DNA of 64,000 bases, from the NCBI GenBank assembly GCA_033063855.1, contig CP093829.1, positions 16,213,537 to 16,277,536 on the forward strand, given 5' to 3'. Shown piece by piece: positions 1 to 13,600 of the stretch. The notes beneath the pieces are model-generated. The model was given only the letters and a program-made list of their open reading frames with translations, was not told the origin of the DNA and did not search any database. This stretch comes from Smittia aterrima. Its lineage: Eukaryota; Arthropoda; Insecta; Diptera; Chironomidae. Position 1 is the stretch's first letter; each line of letters begins with the position of its first letter. The position numbers and the translations under genes were made by a program.

Positions 1-1968
1 TGCAACTTTCTGTCGCTTCTGCTGCGCGATTGTTAAGCTGCTGATTGCGAATACATAAACAAGACGAGTCGAGTCTCGAAAAGAGAGAAACTTCCCAAAA
101 GAGAATTTCGGAAGATGCTAAATTGATCAAAAGTATTCAAATTTGGATCCATCAACTCAAACAATATGCGATCTCGAGTCGCTGACATTGCTTGTATGAA
201 ATATCGTTGAGATTTCATCTCCGAGTGAGGAGAGAGGCTGAAGAAGATTCTTGAAACAATAGGAAAAAAGATTTTTGTTTTTGGCATCTGAGCGACGTAA
301 ATCAAATTCTCTATTTCGATGACATTTTTGATGAAATAATTTTTTTATTAAAAACGAGTCGTCGAGTCGACAAGGCGATTCATCGTTATTATGTTAAAGA
401 ATTAAGTGAATTTATGATGTTATTATGAATATTGCGACATTTATTTTGGCCCGATGACAATAACTATACAACAATCATCGTGATCAGCCGAGACAAACAT
501 TTTATTAATCATTAATCTCTGCTTCATTACAACGCTTGAGCATTCAAATCCGCTTCGTTTCTGCAACAGTTACGGTCATCGTTGGATAGAATACAAAGCG
601 AATGAATTAAATTACTGCTTTTAATTAAAGCGAAATTAGCAATATAAATTTCTTACGACTGTGCTGTTAGACAATCTGCTAGACAATCTATTTCAAGCAC
701 AAATTGGAGTAAAAAGTCATCGCAAAGAAAACTGAGCGATCATTATGTATGCACTACTGCAACATGATGAGTTGTTTCTCACGCCTTTTAATGCCTTAAA
801 GATGTTTTCGAGTTGCGAGTTGAAACGCAATTCCAATGGACAAATTGCAGTTACACTCCGTTTGCTTCAAATAAATTATGAAATTAAAAACATTCGGTCA
901 TTGTTAGGCGAGCGCGCGCGATGTTTATCACAGTTAACGAGAAATGAGTTTTAATTTGAAGAATGCCACGCATGTTTAATTTATTATTTGTTTCTCTTAT
1001 TCAACTGCATATTTTCATTCGAGTGAAATATTAGATTGACTCAAGGCTATTCGATGTTCATAGTGATATGGGAAAGATCGTTTTTTCCTTTGGGTTACGA
1101 AAACAGGTGCCAAACGATGCGAAGCGTTTTAAACTTATTATTAATGACAGTCCGCTGTTTCCTTTCCAAACAAAATATCATAAACAATCAATTAGTGGAT
1201 TATCTCACTTCTTAACTACTAGCAGGTGAACAGCAGAAGATTCCGTCTCTCATATGATCCAGTTTGTTACTAATCGAGAGAATCCATTTTGCCAACGCGC
1301 CTTTGAGAAAATCTTTCGATGTCCATAATTCTCTTCACTCGCGAGGATAATAATTTTAATACAATAAAGCTGGCAAGATAAGCAGATTTACGCGCTCTCG
1401 AAACTAATAACTAATTTCAAAGACGCAACAAGAGAAAGGGAATCTTCTGGAAAATGTCTTCTTGCGATCAAATAAATAATTAAATTAGTGTAGAAAAATA
1501 ATTTCGAAATAAACATTCGCCGAGATGAAGCTATTTAAATAAATTAACATCGTTTTGAGGAATCGTTTCCATTTACTTTTTGTATATAATCAATTCATAA
1601 TACAAATATGAAGATATGGCTCAAACTGATAGATTCCGTGAAAATTCAGAGATAAAGTTCAAAATAGAATGCTCGAGTGGGAATAAAAAAAAATTGAAAA
1701 TATTAGTTGCGATGAAATTTTTGGGTTTCAAACTCTGCCAAAAGAAAGAGTGTACTCTGAGTCTCTTTTGAAGTAAAACATTTCTTTGTCCGATTTTTTT
1801 TAACTTAAATTACTTCTAAATAAAATTTTAGGTTGATCTCGAAAAAAAAGAAATCCATAATAATAAGAATTGGCTTGATCTGAAATTCCTTCTTTCTGTC
1901 TGTGGCGTGACGCTCGACTTTAGCGCAACTGGCGGCGAAAAAATGAACTAAGCGTCGTTGTGCATGAA

Positions 1969-2101
1969 CCAAAAACTTCGGAAAACTTCGGAAAACTTCA
2001 GAAAACTCGGGAAAATTTCGGATCGGGAAAATTTAGAGAAAACTTAAAAAAAAATCGGGAAAACTTCGGGAAAACTTCGGAAAAGTCGGGAAAACTCGAA
2101 G
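1969..2101. repeat. Degenerate tandem repeat, unit about 11 bp
   Basis: About 130 bp made of imperfect copies of a unit close to GGAAAACTTCG, with spacing variants (CGGGAAAA, TTCAGAAAA, an A-run in the middle). A perfect 6-bp hairpin follows directly at 2117-2131 (GGCGGC-AAA-GCCGCC). The composition differs from the surroundings. It could be a minisatellite or part of a non-autonomous mobile element; no coding capacity or terminal repeats were recognised. Confidence 0.6.
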
Positions 2102-4932
2102 AAATTCGACTCGACGGGCGGCAAAGCCGCCAGGGTCAAACTAGTTGCAATATATTGAACAAATGTTGAGATTCAAATCCAGGTTCTTTGTTTCAATAGA
2201 GCCAAACTTTCTTATCGATTAATGCATTTCTATCTGCAAGAATCTTCTGACTAGAATCTATTCTTAATCAAATTCATCAATTAACAGTAAAATTTCAATT
2301 GGTTTGAAGTTAATTTTACGACTGGTCTCTTGGTGATTTGACTTTGACTTCATTTGTGTTGTGAGTTTAGCCAAATTTCTTGTCAGTTGTTTATGGCTTC
2401 ATTTGGAAAAGTCTTCTAGTAACTTTCAAAGGCTGTCAAAAGACGTGCAGGGTCGAAATTATTCTTTATTATTAAATAATTCAGAGAAAATATTTGATCC
2501 GAGCCTGCGTTGCTTTTGTTTCAATTTTTTATCTTTTTTATGAACACTTTCTTATTCCAGAAGTTTAAGTTCTTGAATTGTAATTAAATATCAATTTATA
2601 TAATGAAATGTAAAGCTTATATCTTTAAGATGCTTAAAGATGCCCAAAAACTAAAATACTGGGCATCTAATAAAAACCTCTTTTAAAAAAAAATCCCGCA
2701 GAAAATTTGAACATGTAGCTCTTTTCGACTAAGCAAAAAAAATTGAAAACTTTATTTAACTTTTAGCAATCTAGATTTTTCTCTTTCCAACTTCCAAAAG
2801 TAATTACTCGTTTAATTCTCCTAATACCTCTTGGCTCACAAACGCACCTCGTGCTCAAAGCGTTGTGTGAGTTGAATAGAAATATTCATTGTTTATTTAT
2901 TTATTGGCTTTTTATTTCATTTCAATTTCCATAAAACATTTTTTCTTCTTTCGTAAAATATATTTTGAATCCACAACAGATATTTTATTATTTATTTATT
3001 TAAAAAAATGGAAAATTGAAAACGATATAGATTTTTCTACTGTGTGTGTTTTGATTGAGTGAATGCATGGAGGTTTCTGATGTTTTCTACATTTTTTCCT
3101 TCATTTCTCAAAATCGTTTTAAATAGAAATTTATGTATGACTCCTTGTCAAGAGTCTCGAATTGAAATCAATTTATTGCCTGACACATTTGCGGTCAGAG
3201 AACATGACGTGAATTCGATCGCGTCCAACAACCATTAGACATTGATTTGAGATGTAACGAGTTTCACTTGCTAGCGCAAAGCTCCTTTGAGCAGATATTC
3301 ATAATTTAGTGCTCAGCAAGAAATCGATCATGTTCACGCTCTGTTAACTTGAGCAAGCTCGGTCAATTTCAAAACTTCTTTGCCTTTGGCAACTATTACA
3401 ATTTGCACAAAACATAACATCGGCTTCTACAAATACGAAGCTAAATGTTGAATAACTGTTCAATGCTCGGAAAGTGTAACAGTGTGTGCAATTAACACAA
3501 ATTAATCATTTGAATCTTTCAGTTTCAGAATCTACGAGAACGTGAAGAGCAATTTACGGCTTCAACAAAAGGCAGCGACATTAAAACATTATAAAATGTT
3601 AATAACCATTGTTGTTTTCTGCGAACAGGAATCACGGATTATGGGCATTGGTTGTGAGACGCAAAGAAAATATTATTGATGTAAGCTGTTCGTCCATTAG
3701 ACGAAGCAAGATAGCAAAAACGAAAGAGCTTCATGACAAACTTATTTAATTGCGATTTGTAAAGTGAGCGGTGGAAGAAATTCATAAAGAAAACATCGTT
3801 CTCCATTCAATTGTTTGAGTTTGCCATGTTTCGGAGAAACAATTGAGATAAGTTTTGGAGTTGAAGAAAAAACGTAAGAAGATTAAAGCATGTCGGAATA
3901 GTCTTGTGAGTCTTATTTATGATATATTTTCATACAAATATTTGTGTATAATGGGGGATAATCCGTTTAATATTCGTCTAGCGGACTCTGCGGGAAGCTT
4001 GAAAGACAAAAATGTCCTTTAGTCGTGCGACAATAAACCCAAACAACGTTTAAGTTTATGACTCAAATCCTTTATTTACTCCTTTCTCTAATGACAAATT
4101 TATGCTTAAAGCATACATTCTGACAAAAATATTGCCGACAAATTACTTCGAAAACTTTACACCGAATTGTCGGGTTGAAATCGAAAACAAAAAAGTTCAT
4201 TTATGAACGTCAGAAACACATTCGTTTCGTCTCCACCCTCGCACAGCAAGCAGCTCAACTCAGCTCGTCTGTAAAGAGTTTCAGTTTTAATTACATCTGG
4301 ACATTTCTCTGGGCGAAACAATGAAATGGGATCACATGAGACAACCATAAAATGCACAACAGGCCACTTACATAGGAAAATGTTTGCTCACTCGCCTCGA
4401 GAACGCACGATCGACGGGCAGAGAAAAGCAATTTAATTGCAATAATAAATGAAGTCATTAAAATTTTCGCAAAACTTTGAAACATGAGTGGGACGGAATG
4501 ATCTCGACAATCATCAGTTGAATTTCATAAATCTAAATTGTCGTAAATTCTTTCCACATTTCTCTTCTTAAGGACGACAAAGAGCAATTGTGTTCGGGTT
4601 TTTGAAATGAATTTCCAACAATTACCCTCAACTGACCCCGGCACTACTTTACAGTCAAAGGAAAGAATTTATTTTAAAAATCAATAACGTTGAAAGAATT
4701 ATTTTTCAATCCCGCATCAATGGGCACTTGAGAGGATGTTTAGAGAAGGGAACGTGCTTGACCCGTGCGCTCAGATCCACCCCAGAAATTTCAAATCCTT
4801 TTCATTGTTATTTATTATGGTGTCGATAGTCAATAAACTCAATGAATGAAAATGCAGCAGGAAGAGGAAAGTTTTCATAAATTGGAAAAATGTCATTTTA
4901 TGTTTTATTGCTCGAAGCATAATATCTCAGTC

Positions 4933-4948
4933 AGAGAGAGAGAGAGAG
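4933..4948. repeat. (AG)8 microsatellite
   Basis: A perfect dinucleotide run of eight AG units. It also matches the core of a GAGA-factor binding site. Confidence 0.9.
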
Positions 4949-6653
4949 GACGTGTCAAACATTCATCCGCATTGAATCAATTTATGAATTTCTGCAGAGG
5001 GAAACTGTTGTGTGCCTGGGCAATGGTCATTAATATTTATAGGATTGAACTTGGACAGATGCAGCGCAAAATGACCCGAAAAATATTTAATGTTCGCATT
5101 ATGAATCCGAACAATCGAAAGGATATTAATGTCGATAAATGTGCAAATTGTTAAACGATTTCTCTCCTTCGATCGAATTTTAATTCATTAAATTTGTAAC
5201 TTGAGTGTTACGGAGCGCTTCGATAATCCGATTGTCAAATATTTTGAATAAATTAATTGTCGATTATGTGAAATTTAAATTGTGACTTTGGACATTGAGT
5301 GGCAGTCATCACCTTCCGTTTGAGTTCCATTGAGACCTCGGAATGACTAATTTAACTGTTGAGATCGCACCACTAAATGGGACATTAAGCGAGACACAAT
5401 TCGATCGTTTCTCTTCATTGCAATGAAGCGCAGACAAATCTGGATAAGAATGCACGACTTATGAGAATAACTTAGAAGACTCTCGTCGTTATCTGATATC
5501 GACTAATGAAGGGGCAACCTCATTAAAAAGTTTTTTTAAAAAAAATTCAGACCCCAAACGGAAAAAGCCCGAGATAATAAAAATGAAATTCAGTCTTCGA
5601 GAACTTTTATCTTTCTTTCTCCTTCACGTCTCTCCCTCTCTCGTGATTTATTAAAATCGTTTTGATTTCTAGATCGAAATGAGTCTTAATGTCCAACATT
5701 TTTCTGCGCGCCGTAACATAAACCGCGAAGGGAGTCATCGCATTCTTCAACATTTAAGTGAGAACATCGCTCCGTGTATAAATTATCCGAATGACATTCC
5801 GGGCGGCAATAAACATCGCGTGTAATAAAACTTCATTCATATATTCTCGAAGACGAAAAAAACAATCGTTGGTGTTAATAAAAGTGATGATTTTTCATCT
5901 CGAGCGAAGAGAAATTTGATATCGCTTGAAAGGCGGAGAGTAACAGAAGAGCTTGACTCAGGTGAAGGAACGTTCTTAATTACCTTGAGCTTCTTTTCGC
6001 ATCAGCCTTGCCTTCTATTCAACAACTCGAACACGACGATCACTTGAGACATTTCTCTTGAATGAATTCCGAATATCAGCAAAGTTCTCACAGAGCCCGG
6101 GCAAGGATGCTTTACACAAATCTGAGAATTTCAGATAAGCGACAAATCCAAAACAATTTATTGTCTTTTATTATTAATCTTTTGTGAAGAATCTCGAGGA
6201 GAAGAGGAACGAGCAACAACAATTCTGCGGCTTTATGAATTCTACCTGCTGTGTCTCGTTCGCTACTGAATCTTCTTATTCTCCTTTCTGTTCGTCCCAT
6301 TCAACTTCTCCTCCTCGAGCAACGGCTTTAAAGTCGATGATTGCCCACATGATGAGAAATTAAAATCAACAGGATGATGAACAATGACCACCCTCATAAT
6401 CGTTGGAACGTTCCGCATGTGCGGAAATTTCAATTTAAGGTCCATCTCTCTGATTGATGACCTTTAAAGTCGCCAACAGCGATCATCAAGCTGAATTGAC
6501 CGATCTATGGTAATTGTTTCTCAAAAGCGATTGATGAAGTGTTGATTAAAATCGAAATTGATTAATGACAATTAACGTTTCATTCAAAAATTATTCGGCG
6601 CTGCTGAATGTGTTTTACTTATTTACTTCAACTTAAATTTTGCAAAATAAACA

Positions 6654-7658
6654 ATGAATTCTCGTCGTAGTGGCTCGTCTCATCGTCGTCAGACTCAGTC
6701 GAAGGTCGCGGCATTGAGTAAAGGTCGTAGCAGCAAGAGAGGAATAGACAAGATTGATGAGTTTCAGCCGAAACTCTTACGGAAGCCGGAAAACTTAAAG
6801 GACGAGAGTGAAGTGGAAAAGAAATGTTTAGATCATCAGAAGCTGGAAGTGCCAGAGATGACAAACAGTGTCAAGCTTATCAGCAAGATTTATCCGGACT
6901 TGACTTCGTTGTTGCCTTTCATCGATTCTGAGAACTCAAATTTCTACGTCGTTGGAATAATCGGAGCGAGAGGCTCAGGAAAGACGACGATTATGAATTT
7001 AATCGCCACTGGCAATTACAAAATATGCAAGCTCGGCAAATCCTTCTACATTGAGAAACCACCTTTCGATGATTCACGTGATTCAGCAATCAACGCTTTC
7101 ATCACTAAAGATCGAACGATTCTCCTTGATTCAGTTCCGATTTTGTTCAATGAAATTGGTTGCGAGTTTATTCTGAGTGATGTCAACGATATTCGTCAAA
7201 TACAAGTTCTACTTAATCTCTGTCATGAACTTGTGATTGTTTACGAGAGCAGTCACATCATGCAACTCACTCGAATGTTGATTTGTGCTACGAGAATGAT
7301 GAATCGTAAGAAAGACACTCGTATCACTTTGATTGAAAATCGAGTCAAACCAGGAAGTTCAAAGAGTTCAGAAATCGATTTAGTAATGAAGTTTTTAGTG
7401 AAGGAAGTCTCTGAAGAAATAAATTTGATTCGATTTCCGGATATTACTCAAGTTGCTTATTATCACGACGATCCAAAAGAAATTATCAACAAATTTCGCG
7501 ATGACATCAACAACAGAAAAGAACTAAAAGCTTTAAATGATTCAACGGAAACCGAGAAGATCTGGTGGAGCAACTTCTCTCATTTGGACTTCGCTGGCGG
7601 TCCCCTTGTTAAACAATATGAATCGCTACGAGGAAGATTCTACCAACCAATCGACTAA
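6654..7658 (+). CDS. Smg9: SMG9-like nonsense-mediated decay factor
   Basis: A single-exon gene of 334 residues. SMG9 acts with SMG8 to bind and restrain the SMG1 kinase, which phosphorylates UPF1 during nonsense-mediated mRNA decay. Residues 1-70 are basic, serine-rich and probably disordered. A degenerate G-domain follows: strand FYVVGIIG (about 97-104), a P-loop GARGSGKT at 104-111, then KSFYIEKPPF, INAFIT and the strand TILLDSVPIL, in the order typical of SMG9. The P-loop lysine is present. The protein is shorter than the vertebrate protein (about 520 residues) because of a shorter N-terminal tail. The ATG at 6654 is the first in frame and follows an AT-rich leader (ACAATG). It is the only clear gene in the first 28 kb. 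The family assignment rests on motif order recognised by eye. Confidence 0.85.
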   Translation: MNSRRSGSSHRRQTQSKVAALSKGRSSKRGIDKIDEFQPKLLRKPENLKDESEVEKKCLDHQKLEVPEMTNSVKLISKIYPDLTSLLPFIDSENSNFYVVGIIGARGSGKTTIMNLIATGNYKICKLGKSFYIEKPPFDDSRDSAINAFITKDRTILLDSVPILFNEIGCEFILSDVNDIRQIQVLLNLCHELVIVYESSHIMQLTRMLICATRMMNRKKDTRITLIENRVKPGSSKSSEIDLVMKFLVKEVSEEINLIRFPDITQVAYYHDDPKEIINKFRDDINNRKELKALNDSTETEKIWWSNFSHLDFAGGPLVKQYESLRGRFYQPID

Positions 7659-10600
7659 CGCCGCCATTGCGTATGAAACTCTAAATTCTCTTAAACTCAC
7701 GAAAAGCAATAAAACAGAATTATTTTATTTATCTCGCTCAGTGTTGCGTTTGAGAATACAAAACGAAGCAAAATCAGATATAAATTGGAAGATTCAATTG
7801 TGGGTGGAAGCGTGAGGATTTTCATCATAGAAAGTTCAAAGTATGAGGTTGATTTATGCTTTCCAATAAAAAATGTTGCTCAATTTATTACGTTTTTATT
7901 CCAGTCGCTCCTCGCAAGCAGAAAAAGAGCGAAGAACGAGTATTCATTATCCCTTTTTATCCCCCTTCATACATTTGCCGTACCACCCGACAACCTCCGA
8001 GCAAATATAATTTAGCATGGAACACACCAGCTCCATACAAATGTATAATTAATTTTTGTTCACTCGGCAGTTTCTCGCTCTTCAGATGTAGAAGAAGAAA
8101 AAAGTTCACGGAGGAAAGTTCTTCTTTAGTTGGCCAGTGGCAGAGGCGTGATTTGGCATCTGAGGATATCAGTTAGTAGACCTTTAAACAGAGTCCTCTG
8201 CCACTGAATGAGATAAGTATAAAAAGCCTAATTATTCCATTCCCATCCAAGAAAATATAATTTATTAAAATAATGAGAACACACAGGCAGAGAAAGAGAG
8301 AGACGAAGAAGAAGAATTGTAGAAATAATGCCATGAAAAATGTATAAGTAATGTAATCGAGTCAAGCGTAGAGCGAGGCGACTGTGGAAGTCATAAAATA
8401 TACAACAAATGAAAATGACAACCCCCAAATTTGACTCACACCAAAGCTTTCAGTAATAAAATATACAAGCAAAATGGACATGTCATATTGAAGCTTAACA
8501 AGAAACCGTTCGTCATAGAGTTGGCATGTTGTTGTTGTGTTCCTTCCATTACGATTTGAAAGCGAGGAGGGCTGTGAGGGGGAGCGTCTATCGTGACGGT
8601 CAGATTTGCTCTACGACAAAAATCGATATCCACTGTCCGAACAAAGCAACGAAGCGACCCTTGGACTCAAACATTTGTGAAATTTATATTTAATGAAGGC
8701 AACAAAATGATAAATGTATCTGAAATGAAAATTTCATTACGAAAAAGTCCATTCGGAGTGTCCATTTGAGATGGAAGAAAAGACTACACGAGGGGATAAA
8801 TTCAGCTCTGCTAGACGATAACTCACAAAGCATTTGTTTGTTGGATACTTGAAGAGACTCTCGAATGAAAATGGGGCAACGTCACTCAAATATTAACCGG
8901 GTGAGATTTTTCTAAGCTTCCAAGTCACGAGGAGGAAGCGGCTTAAGTGTGTGTCCAAAGTGTTTCACTCAAGTGCTTACAAAGTAAACTTTCATTCAGA
9001 GCAAATCTCCATTCTGGCTTCGACTATCTGAGGTAGGAATCTATATGAAGCAATATTTTGCCTCAGCCATGAACATGGCACGAAGAGATATTCTGTGAAT
9101 AAATAAATTTATCTTTAAAAGGATTTTTTATACACAATCGAGGGTGTGCAATCAGAATCGAATAAAAAAGGAAATTCACATCGAAGCTAGTCGCTATCCG
9201 AGAGAGCGAGAAAAATAACACAAAAAGGATGTTTGGGAGAAAATATTGTGATTTTTATTCTCGTCCATTTGTTAAGTATTTCTTTCCCTTTTTATTCTCG
9301 TCCTCTCGATCGAGACGTTTGGGAATAAAAATGGAAAATAATTCGTTTTAAAAAAAGAAAAGTGACCGATTGAAATGGAAAAGAATTTTTCTAGATAACA
9401 CAATAAGTTGAACTGAGGAGACAAAAGCAACCCCACATCGTCCACTCGTGTCGTTCCACCCAAGAGCGAGAACTTTCAAGAAAATTTTGTTTTTACAGTT
9501 GCTCGCCTTTCATTCCATAAACATTAAATTGATTTTCTCATTTTAGAGCATTAACCGAGAGAGGAGTTACAATCCTCAACAGCAACATCGAGACGAACAG
9601 ATAAGTAATAAAAGAATAACAAACATGTCACGTTTGTATTTATCTTCATCTGGTCAAAATGCTTAATGCGAAATCAATTTTCCATCGCGCGCTTCTCCAT
9701 GCATTGAACGGCAAAAGTTCGCCCGCATTTGGGTGGAAAATCGAGAGGAAGGGAAAGCATGTGGACGACTATAAAGATATTTTCCATTAGATGGGAATTT
9801 ATGTATCAGGTTCGGGATAGTTAATGAGATTTTTTTATATCCTTCGTTCTGTCGTGTCGTCCTCTCTGGTCTCGGGCATTATCAATACAATTTATATTTT
9901 ATTCCATCCATTTTCCTTCGTGCACAATTTTTTTTCTACATCGTCGTCCAGCGAAGCGAGTTCTACCTGCACAGGTCGCTCGACAGTGGGCGAGCATGAG
10001 CGAAATAAAATATAGATTTTATACATCGCAATATAGAAATTCTCCTCCTTGACGAAAACGGGGAAGAGTGGGAAGCGAACTTCTCTCCTTTCCACCCGCG
10101 CAAATAGCTACGTGTATATTTTTATATTTTCCTTGCTCCGTACACTCTCGACTCTGTATACATTTTTTTCTTCCTCCAACTCGCCCTGGCTTTCTAATGT
10201 CCAGAGAAAAATATTATACGCATGCGGTCGGACAACGGCAGAAATATTATGAAGCTGAAGGAATATTATTGGTTCTTGTGGATAAGAGAGCATTGCACAA
10301 CCCTCAATTTTATTATGAAGAAAAATGTACGATATTACATTATATTTCGTTCGCTTCGGCTTCTTTCTCTTTGTTTTCCCTAGGAAACCAACGAAGAAGA
10401 AAGGAAGAAAATTGCTTTTCGTGTAGACTTATGAAAGCAGAAGGAGAATAAAATAAAAATAATATACCATAACTCGACCCTCACAGCGAAAAAAGAGGAA
10501 ACTCTTCTCCACAAGTAGCAGCGGAATGAGTTGCGGGAGGAAAAGTTTATCTTTCGTTCGGCTGTGTAGAGAGAGTGGAGTAGTCGTCGTCGTAGTCGAT

Positions 10601-13600
10601 GGGGGATCAAGAACGAAGAGGAAACAAAATATTCGCCGTTCATATCCCAATGACTCGGGTGGTTTAAAAGAACGTATATACACGCAGAGCACACAGAGAG
10701 GAGGCAGATAGTATATCGCATTTAATATTTTATCAAAATTTATATTTGTCGTATTCGTAAGGCGTGTAGGTGGATTTATCGTTGTTGTGTATTGACTGTA
10801 TGGGGAGTTTATATTTTTTTTTCTCTTCGCTCGGGCTGAGCACCAGAGATAAACATAAAATGGCAGAGCGTTTTTATGAAGAATTATTACCTTTTTATTG
10901 CTTTTGCAATGGTGGAGAATTTATCAACTGACGTTTGTTGTTTCCCGTCCGAACCAACTCTACGACAACGATGACAGGACGATTTTTTCAAATTATATAA
11001 TGAATCTAAATTGCAATCCATTTGTCAACGAAATTGAATCAATTTCGCTCTCGAGCTGGTCCAATTATTAACGAAACAAAGCGTGTAATTTATTGATATT
11101 ATCTTGTGCTGATAAAAAAGAGAGAATAATAAATTGACAGAGAAGAAAAGGAGGATTAAAGTCATTGTCCGGGTATTAAATTAAACATTTTTGTTACGCC
11201 ACGCGTCATTATCACTTAACCTTCTGTTTCGATCGTCAGCTCATTGATGTTATGTCGGAATTACAGTTTAAGCTCCTGTTTCCTTCGAATTATGATTTAT
11301 TCTTTTGCCTTGGTGTGTCATTTTACACCAACTCATCGTCACGTGATCTCCGTTTGTTTGACTCGAGCTGCGTTTCGGGATTAAAAGAGTGCAATCAGAA
11401 TAGAATCTCTTGTTCTTTTATTATGTAAAATATTTTGACACGGATCTTCTTCTAGATTCTAAGTCCCAATTTGGAAGGAAATCGCTTTACTAATGATGGT
11501 AAAATGGCAATGAAAAGGGGGAAATCGACTTCTCTTCTACGGCTGAGGGGATTTTTATTGATGCGCGTGTCTTTTAATACCGAAAACAACAACGACGTTG
11601 ATGAATCTCTGAACAGCAAAAAATCACGACGGAGTATTTCTTATCGATCAGGGATTATGAGAACGACACTTTTCGCTGTTAGATTTAAACAATTTATAAA
11701 TGTTTTTGCCTCTCACTCCGATTGTCTTAACATCGGATTAAATTGTAAATTTTTCCGAACCCCAGCACAAGTCAAAGCGACGTCGGAGTGAAATGAGATA
11801 ATGAATGAGAGAACGGAAGATGATTTCGTCTTCGGATGAAAAAATCTCTTTTGACACATAGAAATTAAGCAAGTGAAACGCTCGAAGGTTTTTTAGAAAT
11901 TCTCAGATCGTCTGGATGTTCTGCCCGAAAAAAAGAAGTTTGATATCAAAGTCAAATTAAATAATTATGAAATCAAATCAACAGAAAGACGAGAATTGCA
12001 TTTAATTGCTGAACGCAAAAATCTTCTTGTCATAACATTCTTCTGCATAAAAATATTTTCATAATTCTTGAATTTATTCGCAGAATCATTTTCTTCGCCA
12101 CAATTAAAAATCTGACTCTCATCAGCCTCTGGTTACTGAACCAAATGATTTTAACTCACTCAAAAAGTATTAAAAATTAATTCACACAATAAACTTGATT
12201 CAATTCGTTGCAATCTGCTTTGCCACTTTTCGAAATTATTCCATAACTCAATCCAAAGATTAAAAGATTTTTCCGAAAGTTGACTAAAAGGATTTTTCGA
12301 TTCTCCGCCTCCTGAACTTCATTCGACAATCATTATTCATTCTAATTCAGCAATAAAATTTGAAATTTCAGAAATTCCTGCATTGCGGAAAATTAATTAT
12401 TTCGTTCAAGCTTTTGAATTAATAAACGTCGACGACGTCGTTGTTCTACTCATAGACGAATCGCTGCGCTTGACGAGAATTTTCAATTTCCATTTTTCAA
12501 ACTCATTCCGAAAATGATTCGACGCTATAGCGAGCGTGTATTTATTATTTCCATTAAAAGGCATATTTTCGACATTAAACTCTCGATTGATAAATTGAAA
12601 CTTTGCCAGAGTTTGCTTCGCACCCCAGTCTATCGTTCTATGTAAATAAAGCGAATATCGAGAGCGAGGAAAATCTAATACGAATAATTCCCTTCGACTC
12701 CAACCTCACACTCAATCTCGCTCTACACTCCAGCCATTATGTTTTAAAATGATCACGTTTTAATCAAATTCTAAATCAACATCATTATTTTGATAATATT
12801 TCATCGAAAGCTCTTTCTCCCGTTCTCCGCTTTAGCCCTGACGGAAACTCTTCGAAATAATTTCGCATAAATGTATATAATATTGTGAAAACCTATTCAT
12901 AGACATAGATAAAGTTAATCTGGAATGTGATGATTGGAAATGATTTATTTGACATTTTTAAATACATTTTCAATCCCAAAATTGCTCAGTCTGTCTCCAA
13001 TTTTATCTATGACCTTTTTTAACATAATAACTTAACAGAGAAATCTCATCGAAACTTCTTCTTGCGTTTATTAAAACTGGTTTCGAAGCTTCTGCCGCAG
13101 TTCAGATGAAAGGGGTTGCTATTTGTCATTGACAATGTTCCCGACCGTATGTTTGCAGAAAAGTCACCCATTACGTGCGTCATAAAGTGATTTTGTTTGC
13201 GCAATCTGATAGGGAGTATCAATACACGAATTTTCTCTCTTATGCTTTGGATAATGAAATTACATTGGAATATTATTCCGTCGAATAGCTGCGAAAAAAA
13301 GGGGCAAACTCCTCGACAGCTTATGAACTTATCTGCGTGGGAGGTAACAGCGAAATGAGGGTAACATTTGGATTTGATGAAGATTGAATCAGATCGTATC
13401 GCTCGACGATTTTCAGCTCCATTATGAAATTACTTCCTTAGAGAATCTGGCTTCTCTTTATCTCCGAAGAATCAAATTTCCGCAACGAACGTTGAGAGCT
13501 TCTTATTGACATTTAGTTCGAGGAACACATTAACTTCAAGGACATTTAACTGAATGTAAAGATGATTAATTTCCATTCGCTTGCCCCCAAACTTCTTCTG

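Larger units (their letters stand above)
1..6653. other. Gene-poor AT-rich non-coding stretch
   Basis: I see no convincing gene here. The open frames are short (up to about 100 codons), often start at non-ATG codons, have no domain-like composition and do not join at splice sites. The stretch contains the degenerate tandem repeat near 2 kb, listed separately, and a short GA tract at 4933-4948. It may be intergenic or part of a large intron of a gene outside the window. Confidence 0.6.

Noticed and set aside
10068..10451. 127-codon plus-strand open frame, the longest in the 8-28 kb region.
   Set aside because: It begins at a non-ATG codon, has no domain-like pattern, and overlaps other open frames on both strands, as expected in this base composition.
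11471..11791. 106-codon plus-strand open frame.
   Set aside because: It begins at a non-ATG codon and has no conserved motif, splice partner or coding-like composition. It is treated as chance.
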